NCBI GenBank assembly: GCA_007124395.1
Contig: SLFF01000059.1
Location: 1-13,104 of the forward strand
Length of the DNA stretch: 13,104 bases
Reading direction: 5' to 3'
Source of the DNA: Thermomicrobiaceae bacterium
GTDB lineage: Bacteria; Chloroflexota; Chloroflexia; Thermomicrobiales; Thermomicrobiaceae
Made by a program: the position numbers and the translations under genes. The number at the start of each line of letters is the position of its first letter. The first letter of the stretch is position 1. A model generated the notes under the pieces. The model saw only the letters and a program-made list of their open reading frames with translations, did not search any database and was not told the DNA's origin. Positions 7,457 through 13,104 of the stretch are shown here, in pieces.

Positions 7457-7825
7457 TCAGGGCGTATGTGTTATTGCAGTGGTGCTTGAGGGAATCACAT
7501 GATCGTGGAATACCTGGCCCCAGTAGAGTCCATAGTTGACGCCACAGGAGACGTTCGCAGCACCGCTGCATCCGCGAACGTATGCTCCACTCGGTGCAAA
7601 GACCTGGGCATCGACGAACGCCGGTGAGTTGATGTGGCCGTCAAGTTGATGAAACCTATGTTCGGACGTGCGAAACGGTACTTGGGCAGCGATGTAGTTG
7701 CAGATCGCCAATTCGCCCTGTACTGTAGCTTCTTCAACTTCGCTTGACTCTGCAACTGGTGCTGTGAAGGTGGCAGCCAAAACTGTCACTGCAGATAGCA
7801 CTCGAACGATTTTCTTCAGAATCAA
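7457..7825 (-). CDS. Small exported protein of unknown function, TTG start
   Basis: I do not recognise this family. Taken from a TTG at 7825, the product has 122 residues and opens with LILKKIVRVLSAVTVLAATF, a clear signal peptide with cleavage probably after PVAES (about residue 27). The mature part has Cys42, Cys86 and Cys94 and an aromatic/Gly-rich tail (NYGLYWGQVFHDHV). The frame stays open to a GTG at 7921, but that start has no ribosome site and would bury the signal peptide behind 32 polar residues. GGAGAAGGG about 7 nt before the TTG supports the shorter form. It lies 42 nt upstream of the 191-residue exported protein and probably heads a short transcript with it. Base composition is visibly less GC-rich than that of the flanking enzymes. 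Confidence 0.6.
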   Translation of the reverse strand: MILKKIVRVLSAVTVLAATFTAPVAESSEVEEATVQGELAICNYIAAQVPFRTSEHRFHQLDGHINSPAFVDAQVFAPSGAYVRGCSGAANVSCGVNYGLYWGQVFHDHVIPSSTTAITHTP

Positions 7826-8166
7826 TGGAACGCCCTTCTCCAATAGGTCATCAGCGCCTGAACGAGGAGATTTGGATTCCTGTACACCTGTACCTGTTTT
7901 CAGTATCTCTTGATTCGGCACACCAGTAGCGTATTCCCGGACATCATCGAACGTTGTGTTAACACCATTGTGACCTAGCGTATCTCGAGATCATCTATTA
8001 GTCAATTTTCCACTAAATAGAGACGCAGGTGTTTCGTGTCCCTATGCCGGAGGATGTGAATCCGGGCAGCTCCGAATTCCAACATGTCCGTAACCCTGCT
8101 ACACTGTGCCCATCGCAAAAATCGGGGCAATTGATGGCCCGTTCCGGCCTGAAAGGCAGATCACAA
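7826..8166. other. 341-bp divergent intergenic region
   Basis: No credible gene lies between the minus-strand exported protein and the plus-strand MR/MLE paralog. The paralog's frame is open from 8029, but those 46 codons lack family similarity. The centre is AT-richer than its surroundings and carries two perfect 10-bp palindromes, GTGTTAACAC (7956-7965) and ATCTCGAGAT (7982-7991). An imperfect inverted repeat, CTATTAGT...ACTAAATAG (7995-8020), follows. These are candidate sites for a regulator controlling both directions; no regulator gene is in the window. Confidence 0.45.
8077..8105 (+). promoter_or_regulatory. Candidate extended -10 promoter for the MR/MLE array
   Basis: TGC-TACACT (-10 hexamer at 8100-8105 with an upstream TG) is preceded by a 17-bp spacer and a poor -35, TTCCAA (8077-8082). 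It would start RNA near 8112, giving a leader of about 55 nt before the GTG at 8167. The extended -10 can make up for the weak -35. This is pattern-based only. Confidence 0.4.
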
Positions 8167-9366
8167 GTGAAGATCACTGACCTCAAGTGCGCGATTATCG
8201 GGAATCATCCGGTAATCCGTATTCTGACCGACGAGGGTATCGAGGGCTGGGGACAGGCGGAATCGCCCAAGCCATACCTCAAACCGTTCGTGATGCATTT
8301 CCGGGACCAGTTGATCGGTGCCGATCCGACGCTGGTTGAACAGACGATGCTGCGAATCCGGCAGCGTGGCGGCTTCAAGCCGTATGGCAGTGCTGTCAGC
8401 TCGATCGAGATGGCGCTCTGGGATATCGCCGGCAAAGCCTCTGGTTTGCCGGTCCACAAACTGCTCGGTGGCAAAGTCCGGGACAAGATCACCGTCTATA
8501 ACGGCGGCGTCCGGTTCGATATACCGGAACACACCCCCGAAGCCTACGCCGAGAACATGAAGAAGATGAAGGCCGCACCGGAGGGCTTCAAGCTGATCAA
8601 ACAGTGGGTCGGCTTCCACGGGGATTACAAGTACAACGTGGACGGCATGTTCTTCGGACAGCCGCAGGAGCCGCTCAGTCACGGCATCATGAGCCGTGGA
8701 ATGATGACCGAGCGAGGCTTCAACCAGATTGTCGAGTGCATCATCGCCATGAAGGAAGTTCTCGACGATGAGGTTGCCCTGGCGATCGACTGCGGTCCCG
8801 GCTGGACTGTTCCGGACGCGATCCGGCTGGCCCGTGCCGTGGAGGACCTGCACATCGCCTGGCTGGAGGACCTGATCACCGGGGATTACGTTCCCTATGT
8901 GCTGGCCGATGTCTACCGGGACATCACCATGAGCACCAGCACGCCGATCCACACCGGCGAGCAGATCTATCTCCGGCAGAACTTCCGGGAACTGATCGAA
9001 ACGCAGGCGGTCAACATTGTCGGGCCGGACCCGCTCGATGTCGGTGGTCTTGCCGAACTGAAGTGGATCGCCGAGTACGCCGATCTGCACGGCATCCTGA
9101 TGGCGCCGCACGGGATGGTCAACGGCTTGCTCGGTCTGGCCGCGCTGGTGCAGGTCTCGGCCACCCTGCCGATGAACTACATCGCGCACGAGTACCCGAT
9201 TGGCGAGTACGACTGGTGGTACGACATCGTGGATGGCCTGCCGGATCCGATCGTCGTCGACGGTCAGATCGAGGTGTGGGATCGACCCGGCCTTGGTGTC
9301 AACATGATTGCCGAGGAAGCGAAGAAGTATCTGCGAGACGAGGACAAAGACTTTTTTGACTGGTAG
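8167..9366 (+). CDS. MR/MLE enolase-superfamily enzyme, tandem paralog 1
   Basis: This 399-residue protein is the first of three tandem homologs. The cap domain begins with KITDLKCAIIG and includes the specificity-loop area near residues 12-30. Barrel residues are Lys142 and Lys145 in FKLIKQ, Asp208 (AIDCGPGW), Glu234 (WLED), Glu265 (HTGEQ), and Asp288 with His315 (GPDP, APHG). Metal ligands are therefore D208/E234/E265, and the Asp288-His315 pair can act as base. Asp-x-Gly on strand three and LED in place of the usual EEP are unusual. The GTG at 8167 is chosen because both paralogs start at exactly this point with ATG and GAAAGGCAG lies upstream; a longer frame from 8029 adds 46 unrelated residues. 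It probably leads a plus-strand operon ending in the ABC ATPase. The reaction and substrate are unknown. Confidence 0.92.
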   Translation: MKITDLKCAIIGNHPVIRILTDEGIEGWGQAESPKPYLKPFVMHFRDQLIGADPTLVEQTMLRIRQRGGFKPYGSAVSSIEMALWDIAGKASGLPVHKLLGGKVRDKITVYNGGVRFDIPEHTPEAYAENMKKMKAAPEGFKLIKQWVGFHGDYKYNVDGMFFGQPQEPLSHGIMSRGMMTERGFNQIVECIIAMKEVLDDEVALAIDCGPGWTVPDAIRLARAVEDLHIAWLEDLITGDYVPYVLADVYRDITMSTSTPIHTGEQIYLRQNFRELIETQAVNIVGPDPLDVGGLAELKWIAEYADLHGILMAPHGMVNGLLGLAALVQVSATLPMNYIAHEYPIGEYDWWYDIVDGLPDPIVVDGQIEVWDRPGLGVNMIAEEAKKYLRDEDKDFFDW

Positions 9367-9374
9367 ATAGACAG

Positions 9375-9413
9375 CCCTCACCCCTGACCCCTCTCCCAAT
9401 TCTGGGAGAGGGG
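9375..9413 (+). repeat. GC-rich palindromic intergenic repeat, copy 1
   Basis: CCCTCACCCCTGA is followed by CCCCTCTCCC (9388-9397), the loop AATTCT, and GGGAGAGGGG (9404-9413), a perfect 10-bp stem. It begins 8 nt after the stop of paralog 1. The same module recurs at 11036-11098 and, inverted, at 11161-11206. Repeats of this CCCTCACCCC/CCCTCTCCC style are dispersed in several bacterial genomes. In an mRNA the stem could protect the upstream message; there is no T-run. Confidence 0.8.
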
Positions 9414-9438
9414 AAAGATATGCGGATTGGAATGAATC

Positions 9439-9753
9439 ATGAAACGACTACTGCTCGCCTCAACCCTTCTGCTTGCAGCTTGCGGCGACGGGCAGGCCGG
9501 GCAGGAATCGGACGAAGAGTACGTTACAGTCGAAATGATGTGTGAGATCGTGGCACATGTTCATGCAGATGTTCGCGATGTTGGCGGCACGGCTGAGCAG
9601 GCATGGCGAGCGACAGATGGTCGCGAGGATTTCATGCCACTGCCGTGGGGGGTAGCGGGCAGACCTGCCCCGTTGCCAGAGCGTTACGAGTTAATTGATG
9701 ACTTGTGTGGCGAGAAGTGGGCTGAAGTTGACCAAGAACTGCGTTGGCCGTAG
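9439..9753 (+). CDS. Small predicted lipoprotein of unknown function
   Basis: This 104-residue protein begins MKRLLLASTLLLAAC, a short lipoprotein signal with lipobox LAAC and acylated Cys15, followed by a Gly/Asp/Gln-rich linker. The remaining 75 residues hold Cys35 and Cys90, which may pair, and a Trp-rich, acidic helical C-terminus. I do not recognise a family. GGAA lies about 8 nt before the ATG. It sits between MR/MLE paralogs 1 and 2, 72 nt after the first and 68 nt before the second, in the same direction, and follows a palindromic repeat. That placement suggests either co-transcription with the catabolic genes or insertion between duplicated genes. It is too small to be a solute-binding protein. 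Confidence 0.68.
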   Translation: MKRLLLASTLLLAACGDGQAGQESDEEYVTVEMMCEIVAHVHADVRDVGGTAEQAWRATDGREDFMPLPWGVAGRPAPLPERYELIDDLCGEKWAEVDQELRWP

Positions 9754-9756
9754 ACA
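9728..9756 (+). promoter_or_regulatory. Weak promoter candidate ahead of paralog 2
   Basis: TTGACC (9728-9733, a good -35) is separated by 17 bp from TAGACA (9751-9756, a poor -10), overlapping the end of the lipoprotein gene. It would give paralog 2 its own start. Chance matches of this quality are common. Confidence 0.2.
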
Positions 9757-9821
9757 TGACAATCGAACGTAAGAATCGCAGCAAGTTGTTTGGTGTACAG
9801 ACAATAAGAAAGGCATGATCA

Positions 9822-11021
9822 ATGAAGATCACCGACATGAAATGCGCGATTATAGGGAACAACCCGGTGGTCCGCATCATTACCGATGAGGGTATCGATG
9901 GGTACGGTCAGGGCGAGGCCTCAAAGCCGTATCTCAAGCCGTTCGTGATGTATTTCCGGGATCAGATTATCGGGGCCGATCCCACCGATGTCGAGCGCGT
10001 GATGCTCCGGATTCGGCAGCGTGGGGCCTTCAAACCGTATGGCACCGCGGTGAGCATGATCGAGATGGCGCTCTGGGATATCGCCGGGAAGGCCGCGGGC
10101 GTGCCCGTCTACAAGCTGCTTGGCGGCAAGGTTCGCGACAAGGTTGCCACCTACAACGGGAACGTTCGCACCCCGATTACCGAGAACACCCCGGAGGCCT
10201 ATGCCGAGAGTATGCGACAGATGAAAGCGCTGCCGCACGGCTTCAAACTGGTGAAGCAGGGCGTCGGCTTCCACAGTCAGATGAAGTACGAGGACGGCTT
10301 CTACTTCGGAACCCCGCACGATCGTCTCTCTCACGGTCTGCTCGATCGAGGGATGCTGACCGAGAAGGGCCTCAATCACGTTGTCGACTGTGTTGAAGCG
10401 ATGAAGGAAGTCCTTGGCGATGAAGTCATGCTGGCGCTCGATTGCGGCCCTGGCTGGATGCCAACCGATGCCATCCGCCTGGCCAAACGGCTGGAGCACC
10501 TGCACATCGCCTGGCTCGAAGATCTGATCACCGGCGACTACGTGCCCTACGTGCTGGCAGATGTCTATCGAGACGTAACCATGAGCACCAGTATCCCGAT
10601 TCACACCGGCGAGCAGATCTATCTGCGGCAGAACTTCCGGGAACTGATCGAGACGCAGGCAGTCAACATCGTGGGACCGGATCCGGCCGATGTTGGCGGT
10701 ATCGCCGAACTCAAGTGGATTGCCGAGTACGCCGACTTGCACGGCATTCTCATGGCACCGCACGGAACGCTGGATGGCCTGCTCGGCCTGGCCGCGCTGG
10801 TCCAGGTTTCCGCCACCATGCCGATGAACTACATCGCCTTCGAGTATCCGAACGGCCAGCCGGACTGGTGGTACGACATCGTCGAAGGGCTGCCAGCGCC
10901 GGACAAGATCGTCCAGAACGGTGAGATCGAGGTCTGGGATCGGCCAGGTATGGGTGTCGATCTGATTCCGGAAGAAGCGAAGAAGTACCTGAAGGAAGAA
11001 GATCAGGACTTCTTTTCGTAG
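9822..11021 (+). CDS. MR/MLE enolase-superfamily enzyme, tandem paralog 2
   Basis: This 399-residue protein starts MKITDMKCAIIG, with AAAGG about 10 nt before the ATG. The barrel set is Lys142/Lys145 (FKLVKQ), Asp207 (ALDCGPGW), Glu233 (WLED), Glu264 (HTGEQ), Asp287 and His314 (GPDP, APHG), the same as paralog 1 after a one-residue deletion near 156. A two-residue insertion occurs near the C-terminus (LPAPDKIVQNG). The mid region resembles paralog 3 (TYNGNVR, FHSQMKYE, FYFGTP), while the C-terminal barrel half is nearly identical to paralog 1 (RQNFRELIETQAVNIVGPDP). A palindromic repeat begins 14 nt after its stop. The three copies probably act on related carboxylates, or perform different steps on one compound; the sequence cannot decide. 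Confidence 0.93.
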   Translation: MKITDMKCAIIGNNPVVRIITDEGIDGYGQGEASKPYLKPFVMYFRDQIIGADPTDVERVMLRIRQRGAFKPYGTAVSMIEMALWDIAGKAAGVPVYKLLGGKVRDKVATYNGNVRTPITENTPEAYAESMRQMKALPHGFKLVKQGVGFHSQMKYEDGFYFGTPHDRLSHGLLDRGMLTEKGLNHVVDCVEAMKEVLGDEVMLALDCGPGWMPTDAIRLAKRLEHLHIAWLEDLITGDYVPYVLADVYRDVTMSTSIPIHTGEQIYLRQNFRELIETQAVNIVGPDPADVGGIAELKWIAEYADLHGILMAPHGTLDGLLGLAALVQVSATMPMNYIAFEYPNGQPDWWYDIVEGLPAPDKIVQNGEIEVWDRPGMGVDLIPEEAKKYLKEEDQDFFS

Positions 11022-11035
11022 CAAGCGACGGTAGC

Positions 11036-11098
11036 GGCCCTCACCCCCGGCCCCTCTCAGATCCTTCGGCAGGCTCTGGACAAGTCCTGGGAGAGGGG
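11036..11098 (+). repeat. GC-rich palindromic repeat, copy 2 (direct)
   Basis: GGCCCTCACCCCC (11036-11048) leads into CCCCTCTC (11051-11058). After a 32-nt loop containing CTTCGGCAGGCTCTGG, the arm closes with GAGAGGGG (11091-11098). It is the same module as copy 1 with a longer loop, and the left half of a larger inverted element with copy 3. Confidence 0.75.
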
Positions 11099-11160
11099 AG
11101 ATGTTTGAGTCTGTTTTCTGGTGCCGGAATGTCCAGAAAAATTCGGAGTTTCCTGACTGC

Positions 11161-11206
11161 TCACCCCCTCTCCTGAACTCGGGAGAGGGGACGGGGGGTG
11201 AGGGCC
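11161..11206 (-). repeat. GC-rich palindromic repeat, copy 3 (inverted)
   Basis: Read on the minus strand it begins GGCCCTCACCCCCC (11206 to 11193), then CCCCTCTCC and GGAGAGGGG arms (11182-11190 and 11165-11173) around an 8-nt loop. Its outer 24 nt (11183-11206) pair with 11036-11058 with one mismatch and one extra base. The 222-bp gap 11022-11243 holds nothing else recognised. Confidence 0.75.
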
Positions 11207-11243
11207 ATATCACGACAATGGACCTGAACAGAATCGAGCCCGC

Positions 11244-12437
11244 ATGAAAATCACCGATCTCAAGTGCGCGATCATCGGCACCAGCCCGGTCGTTCGCATC
11301 GTGACCGATGAAGGCATCGATGGCTACGGGCAAGGCGGTTACACCAAGCCGTTTCTGAAGCCGTTCGTGGAGTATTTCCGGGATCAACTGATCGGCGCGG
11401 ATCCGACCGATGTCGAGCGCACGATGCTGCGGATTCGCCAGCGCGGCAGCTTTAAACCGTACGGAACCGCGCTCAGCATCATCGAGAACGCGCTCTGGGA
11501 TATCGCCGGGAAGGCAGCCGGCGTGCCGGTCTACAAGCTGCTGGGCGGGAAAGTCCGGGACCGGGTGGCGACCTATAACGGGAACCTGCGCTCACCGATC
11601 GCGGAGAACTCCCCAGAGGCCTACGCCGACGCAATGCGGACGATGAAGGCGCTGCCGCACAACTTCAGACTGGTGAAACAGGGCGTCGCCTTCCACAGTC
11701 AGATGAAGTACGAGCCGGGCTTCTACTTCGGGACGCCGCAACCAAAGGTCTCCCACGGAATCCTCGATCGCGGCCTGCTTACCCATCAGGGGATGAGCCA
11801 TGTGGTCGAATGCGTGACCGCCATGAAAGAGGTCCTCGGTGATGACGTCATGCTGGCGCTCGACTGTGGTCCCGGCATGATGCCAACGGATGTGGTCCGG
11901 CTGTCCGAAGAGCTGGAACATCTCAACATCACCTGGCTGGAAGATACCGTCACCGGTGATTACACGCCGTATGTGCTGGCTGATGTCCTGCGCGATGTCA
12001 CGCGGAAGTCGAGAATCCCGATTCACACCGGCGAGCAGATCTATCTGCGACAGCACTTTCGCGAGCTGATCGAAACCCGGGCTGTCGACATCATCGGACC
12101 AGACCCGGCCGATGTCGGCGGAATGGCCGAGATGAAGTGGATTGCCGAGTACGCCGATCTGCACGGCATCCTGATCGCTCCACATGGCACCGGCAATGGC
12201 TTGCTCGGTCTGGCCTGCCAGGTTCAGGTCGGAGCAACCATGCCCGCAAACTTCATCGCCTTCGAGTACCCCACCGGGAACCCGGACTGGTGGTACGACA
12301 TCGTGGATGGTCTGCCTGATCCAATCGTCGTCGATGGCGAGGTCGAGGTGATGGAGCGCCCCGGTATGGGCATCGAGCTGATTCCCGAAGCGGCGAAGAA
12401 GTACCTCAGAGAAGAAGATCAGGGGTTCTTCGATTGA
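11244..12437 (+). CDS. MR/MLE enolase-superfamily enzyme, tandem paralog 3
   Basis: This 397-residue protein starts MKITDLKCAIIG at an ATG aligned with the other two copies; the upstream ribosome site is weak (GAG about 5 nt away). Catalytic positions are conserved: Lys142 aligns as Arg in FRLVKQ, Lys145 is kept, then Asp207 (ALDCGPGM), Glu233 (WLED), Glu264 (HTGEQ), Asp287 (IIGPDP) and His314 (APHG). The Lys-to-Arg change on barrel strand two, and DCGPGM for DCGPGW, fall near the active site, so its specificity may differ from copies 1 and 2. The loop after TGDY is also changed (LRDVTRKSRIP). It lies 222 nt after paralog 2, behind the inverted repeat pair, and 96 nt before the ABC ATPase gene on the same strand. 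Confidence 0.93.
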   Translation: MKITDLKCAIIGTSPVVRIVTDEGIDGYGQGGYTKPFLKPFVEYFRDQLIGADPTDVERTMLRIRQRGSFKPYGTALSIIENALWDIAGKAAGVPVYKLLGGKVRDRVATYNGNLRSPIAENSPEAYADAMRTMKALPHNFRLVKQGVAFHSQMKYEPGFYFGTPQPKVSHGILDRGLLTHQGMSHVVECVTAMKEVLGDDVMLALDCGPGMMPTDVVRLSEELEHLNITWLEDTVTGDYTPYVLADVLRDVTRKSRIPIHTGEQIYLRQHFRELIETRAVDIIGPDPADVGGMAEMKWIAEYADLHGILIAPHGTGNGLLGLACQVQVGATMPANFIAFEYPTGNPDWWYDIVDGLPDPIVVDGEVEVMERPGMGIELIPEAAKKYLREEDQGFFD

Positions 12438-12533
12438 CCTGACCAGGTTTCGGTTCCACCGCGTCCTGATCCGATTGCACCGTATCATTGCCAGAACGTC
12501 GCGTGAGATCGGAAACGAGTCAGGAGAGGATAC

Positions 12534-13104
12534 GTGGTGATCAACGGCGCGAAGCTACAGCTTCAGGACCTGTCGATCGTCTACGATGGTCAGATTACGG
12601 CCGTTGATTCGGTGAGCCTGGATGTCGAGCCCGGTGAGTTCCTGACGCTTCTGGGACCAAGCGGTTCGGGAAAGACATCGATCCTGATGACGGTTGCCGG
12701 GTTCGTGCCGGCAGCCTCCGGGCGGGTTCTGGTCGATGGAGATGATCTGCTCGGCCGTCCACCCAACGAGCGCAATCTTGGCATGGTGTTTCAGGATTAC
12801 GCCCTGTTTCCGCATATGTCCGTGGCGGAGAACATCGGGTTTCCGTTGAAGATGCGAAACTGGAGCAAGGCAGACATCCAGCAAGCCGTCGACGATGCGC
12901 TGGAGATGGTGCGCCTGACCGGCTATGGACACCGCCGACCGACCCAGCTCTCCGGTGGTGAACAGCAGCGGGTGGCGCTGGCACGTTCGACGGTTTTCGA
13001 TCCACCGGTGCTGTTGATGGATGAACCACTGGGAGCACTCGACCGCCAGTTGCGAGAGCACCTTCAGACCGAGCTCAAGCGGGTGCAGGCGAGAACCGGT
13101 ATCA
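12534..13104 (+). CDS. ABC transporter ATP-binding protein, PotA/MalK-like (3' end outside window)
   Basis: The first 190 residues are present and the frame is open to the window edge. All nucleotide-binding motifs are visible: Walker A GPSGSGKTS (41-49), Q-loop MVFQDYALFPHMSV (84-97, Gln87), signature LSGGEQQRVALAR (139-151), and Walker B LLMDEPLGALD (160-170, Glu164). The phrases GEFLTLLGPSGSGK and PHMSVAENIGFPL are typical of importers of the PotA/CysA/MalK class, most like the polyamine-type PotA group; the C-terminal regulatory domain lies outside. Two GTG codons stand in tandem (12534, 12537). The first is preferred because AGGAG ends 7 nt before it. Its place behind three MR/MLE genes suggests an uptake system for their substrate. 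Permeases and a binding protein are expected downstream. Confidence 0.93.
   Translation, partial: MVINGAKLQLQDLSIVYDGQITAVDSVSLDVEPGEFLTLLGPSGSGKTSILMTVAGFVPAASGRVLVDGDDLLGRPPNERNLGMVFQDYALFPHMSVAENIGFPLKMRNWSKADIQQAVDDALEMVRLTGYGHRRPTQLSGGEQQRVALARSTVFDPPVLLMDEPLGALDRQLREHLQTELKRVQARTGI

Noticed and set aside
8029..8166. 46-residue N-terminal extension of paralog 1
   Set aside because: Both other copies start exactly at MKITD. The extra residues show no family similarity and would cover the likely promoter.
9388..9413. Intrinsic terminator
   Set aside because: The stem is strong but no T-run follows it, and the next gene on the same strand begins 26 nt later.
9375..11206. CRISPR array
   Set aside because: There are only three modules, they are palindromic, differ in orientation and spacing, and have no regular spacers.
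9921..11387. 488-codon open frame on the minus strand, antisense to paralog 2
   Set aside because: It is a shadow of the strongly codon-biased paralog genes. Similar antisense frames occur opposite paralogs 1 (8161-9399) and 3 (11592-12488), and the product has a His/Asp/Gln-rich character typical of such shadows.
12555..13061. 168-codon open frame on the minus strand
   Set aside because: The plus strand there encodes an ABC ATPase with all its motifs, so this is antisense noise.

Overview
The window reads as chromosomal DNA from a moderately GC-rich bacterium (GC near 60 % by eye) with ordinary Shine-Dalgarno starts and some GTG/TTG starts. No rRNA, tRNA, CRISPR array, integrase or transposase was seen. 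Two features suggest a Chloroflexota-type genome, perhaps SAR202-like or Thermomicrobia-like. The first is a tandem run of paralogous mandelate racemase/muconate lactonizing (MR/MLE) enzymes; enolase-superfamily expansion is known from SAR202. The second is a LonB-like protease followed by a zinc-ribbon/CD225 protein and a DUF2752 protein. This assignment is inference, not proof.

Layout. On the minus strand, 13-1661 holds an ammonium transporter and its PII regulator (amt then glnK, overlapping by ATGA). A second minus-strand operon at 1897-5493 encodes, in transcription order, a LonB-like AAA protease, a zinc-ribbon plus CD225/dispanin-like membrane protein, and a DUF2752 membrane protein. 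At 5569-6726, also minus, is an MR/MLE enzyme of the sugar-acid dehydratase type. It is preceded by two small exported proteins of unknown function (6839-7414 and 7457-7825). A 341-bp gene-free divergent region (7826-8166) then separates these from the plus-strand genes.

On the plus strand, three clearly paralogous MR/MLE proteins of 397-399 residues follow (8167-9366, 9822-11021, 11244-12437). A small lipoprotein gene (9439-9753) sits between the first two. Behind them is the 5' part of an ABC-transporter ATPase that starts at a GTG (12534) and runs off the window. The gaps after paralogs 1 and 2 carry copies of a GC-rich palindromic repeat, with core CCCTCACCCC-N-CCCCTCTCCC-loop-GGGAGAGGGG. 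In the second gap two copies face each other and form a 171-bp element with near-perfect terminal inverted repeats.

Working together. The right half looks like a peripheral catabolic locus: a probable PotA-type importer next to several enolase-superfamily enzymes that would remove the alpha-proton of a carboxylate substrate (dehydration, racemisation or cycloisomerisation). The three paralogs keep the metal-binding D/E/E/H set and an Asp-His pair. They differ from the textbook groups in having Asp-x-Gly on the third barrel strand and Lys-x-x-Lys on the second, so the substrate cannot be named from sequence. The left half is nitrogen control (amt-glnK) plus a membrane/proteolysis cluster of unknown purpose.
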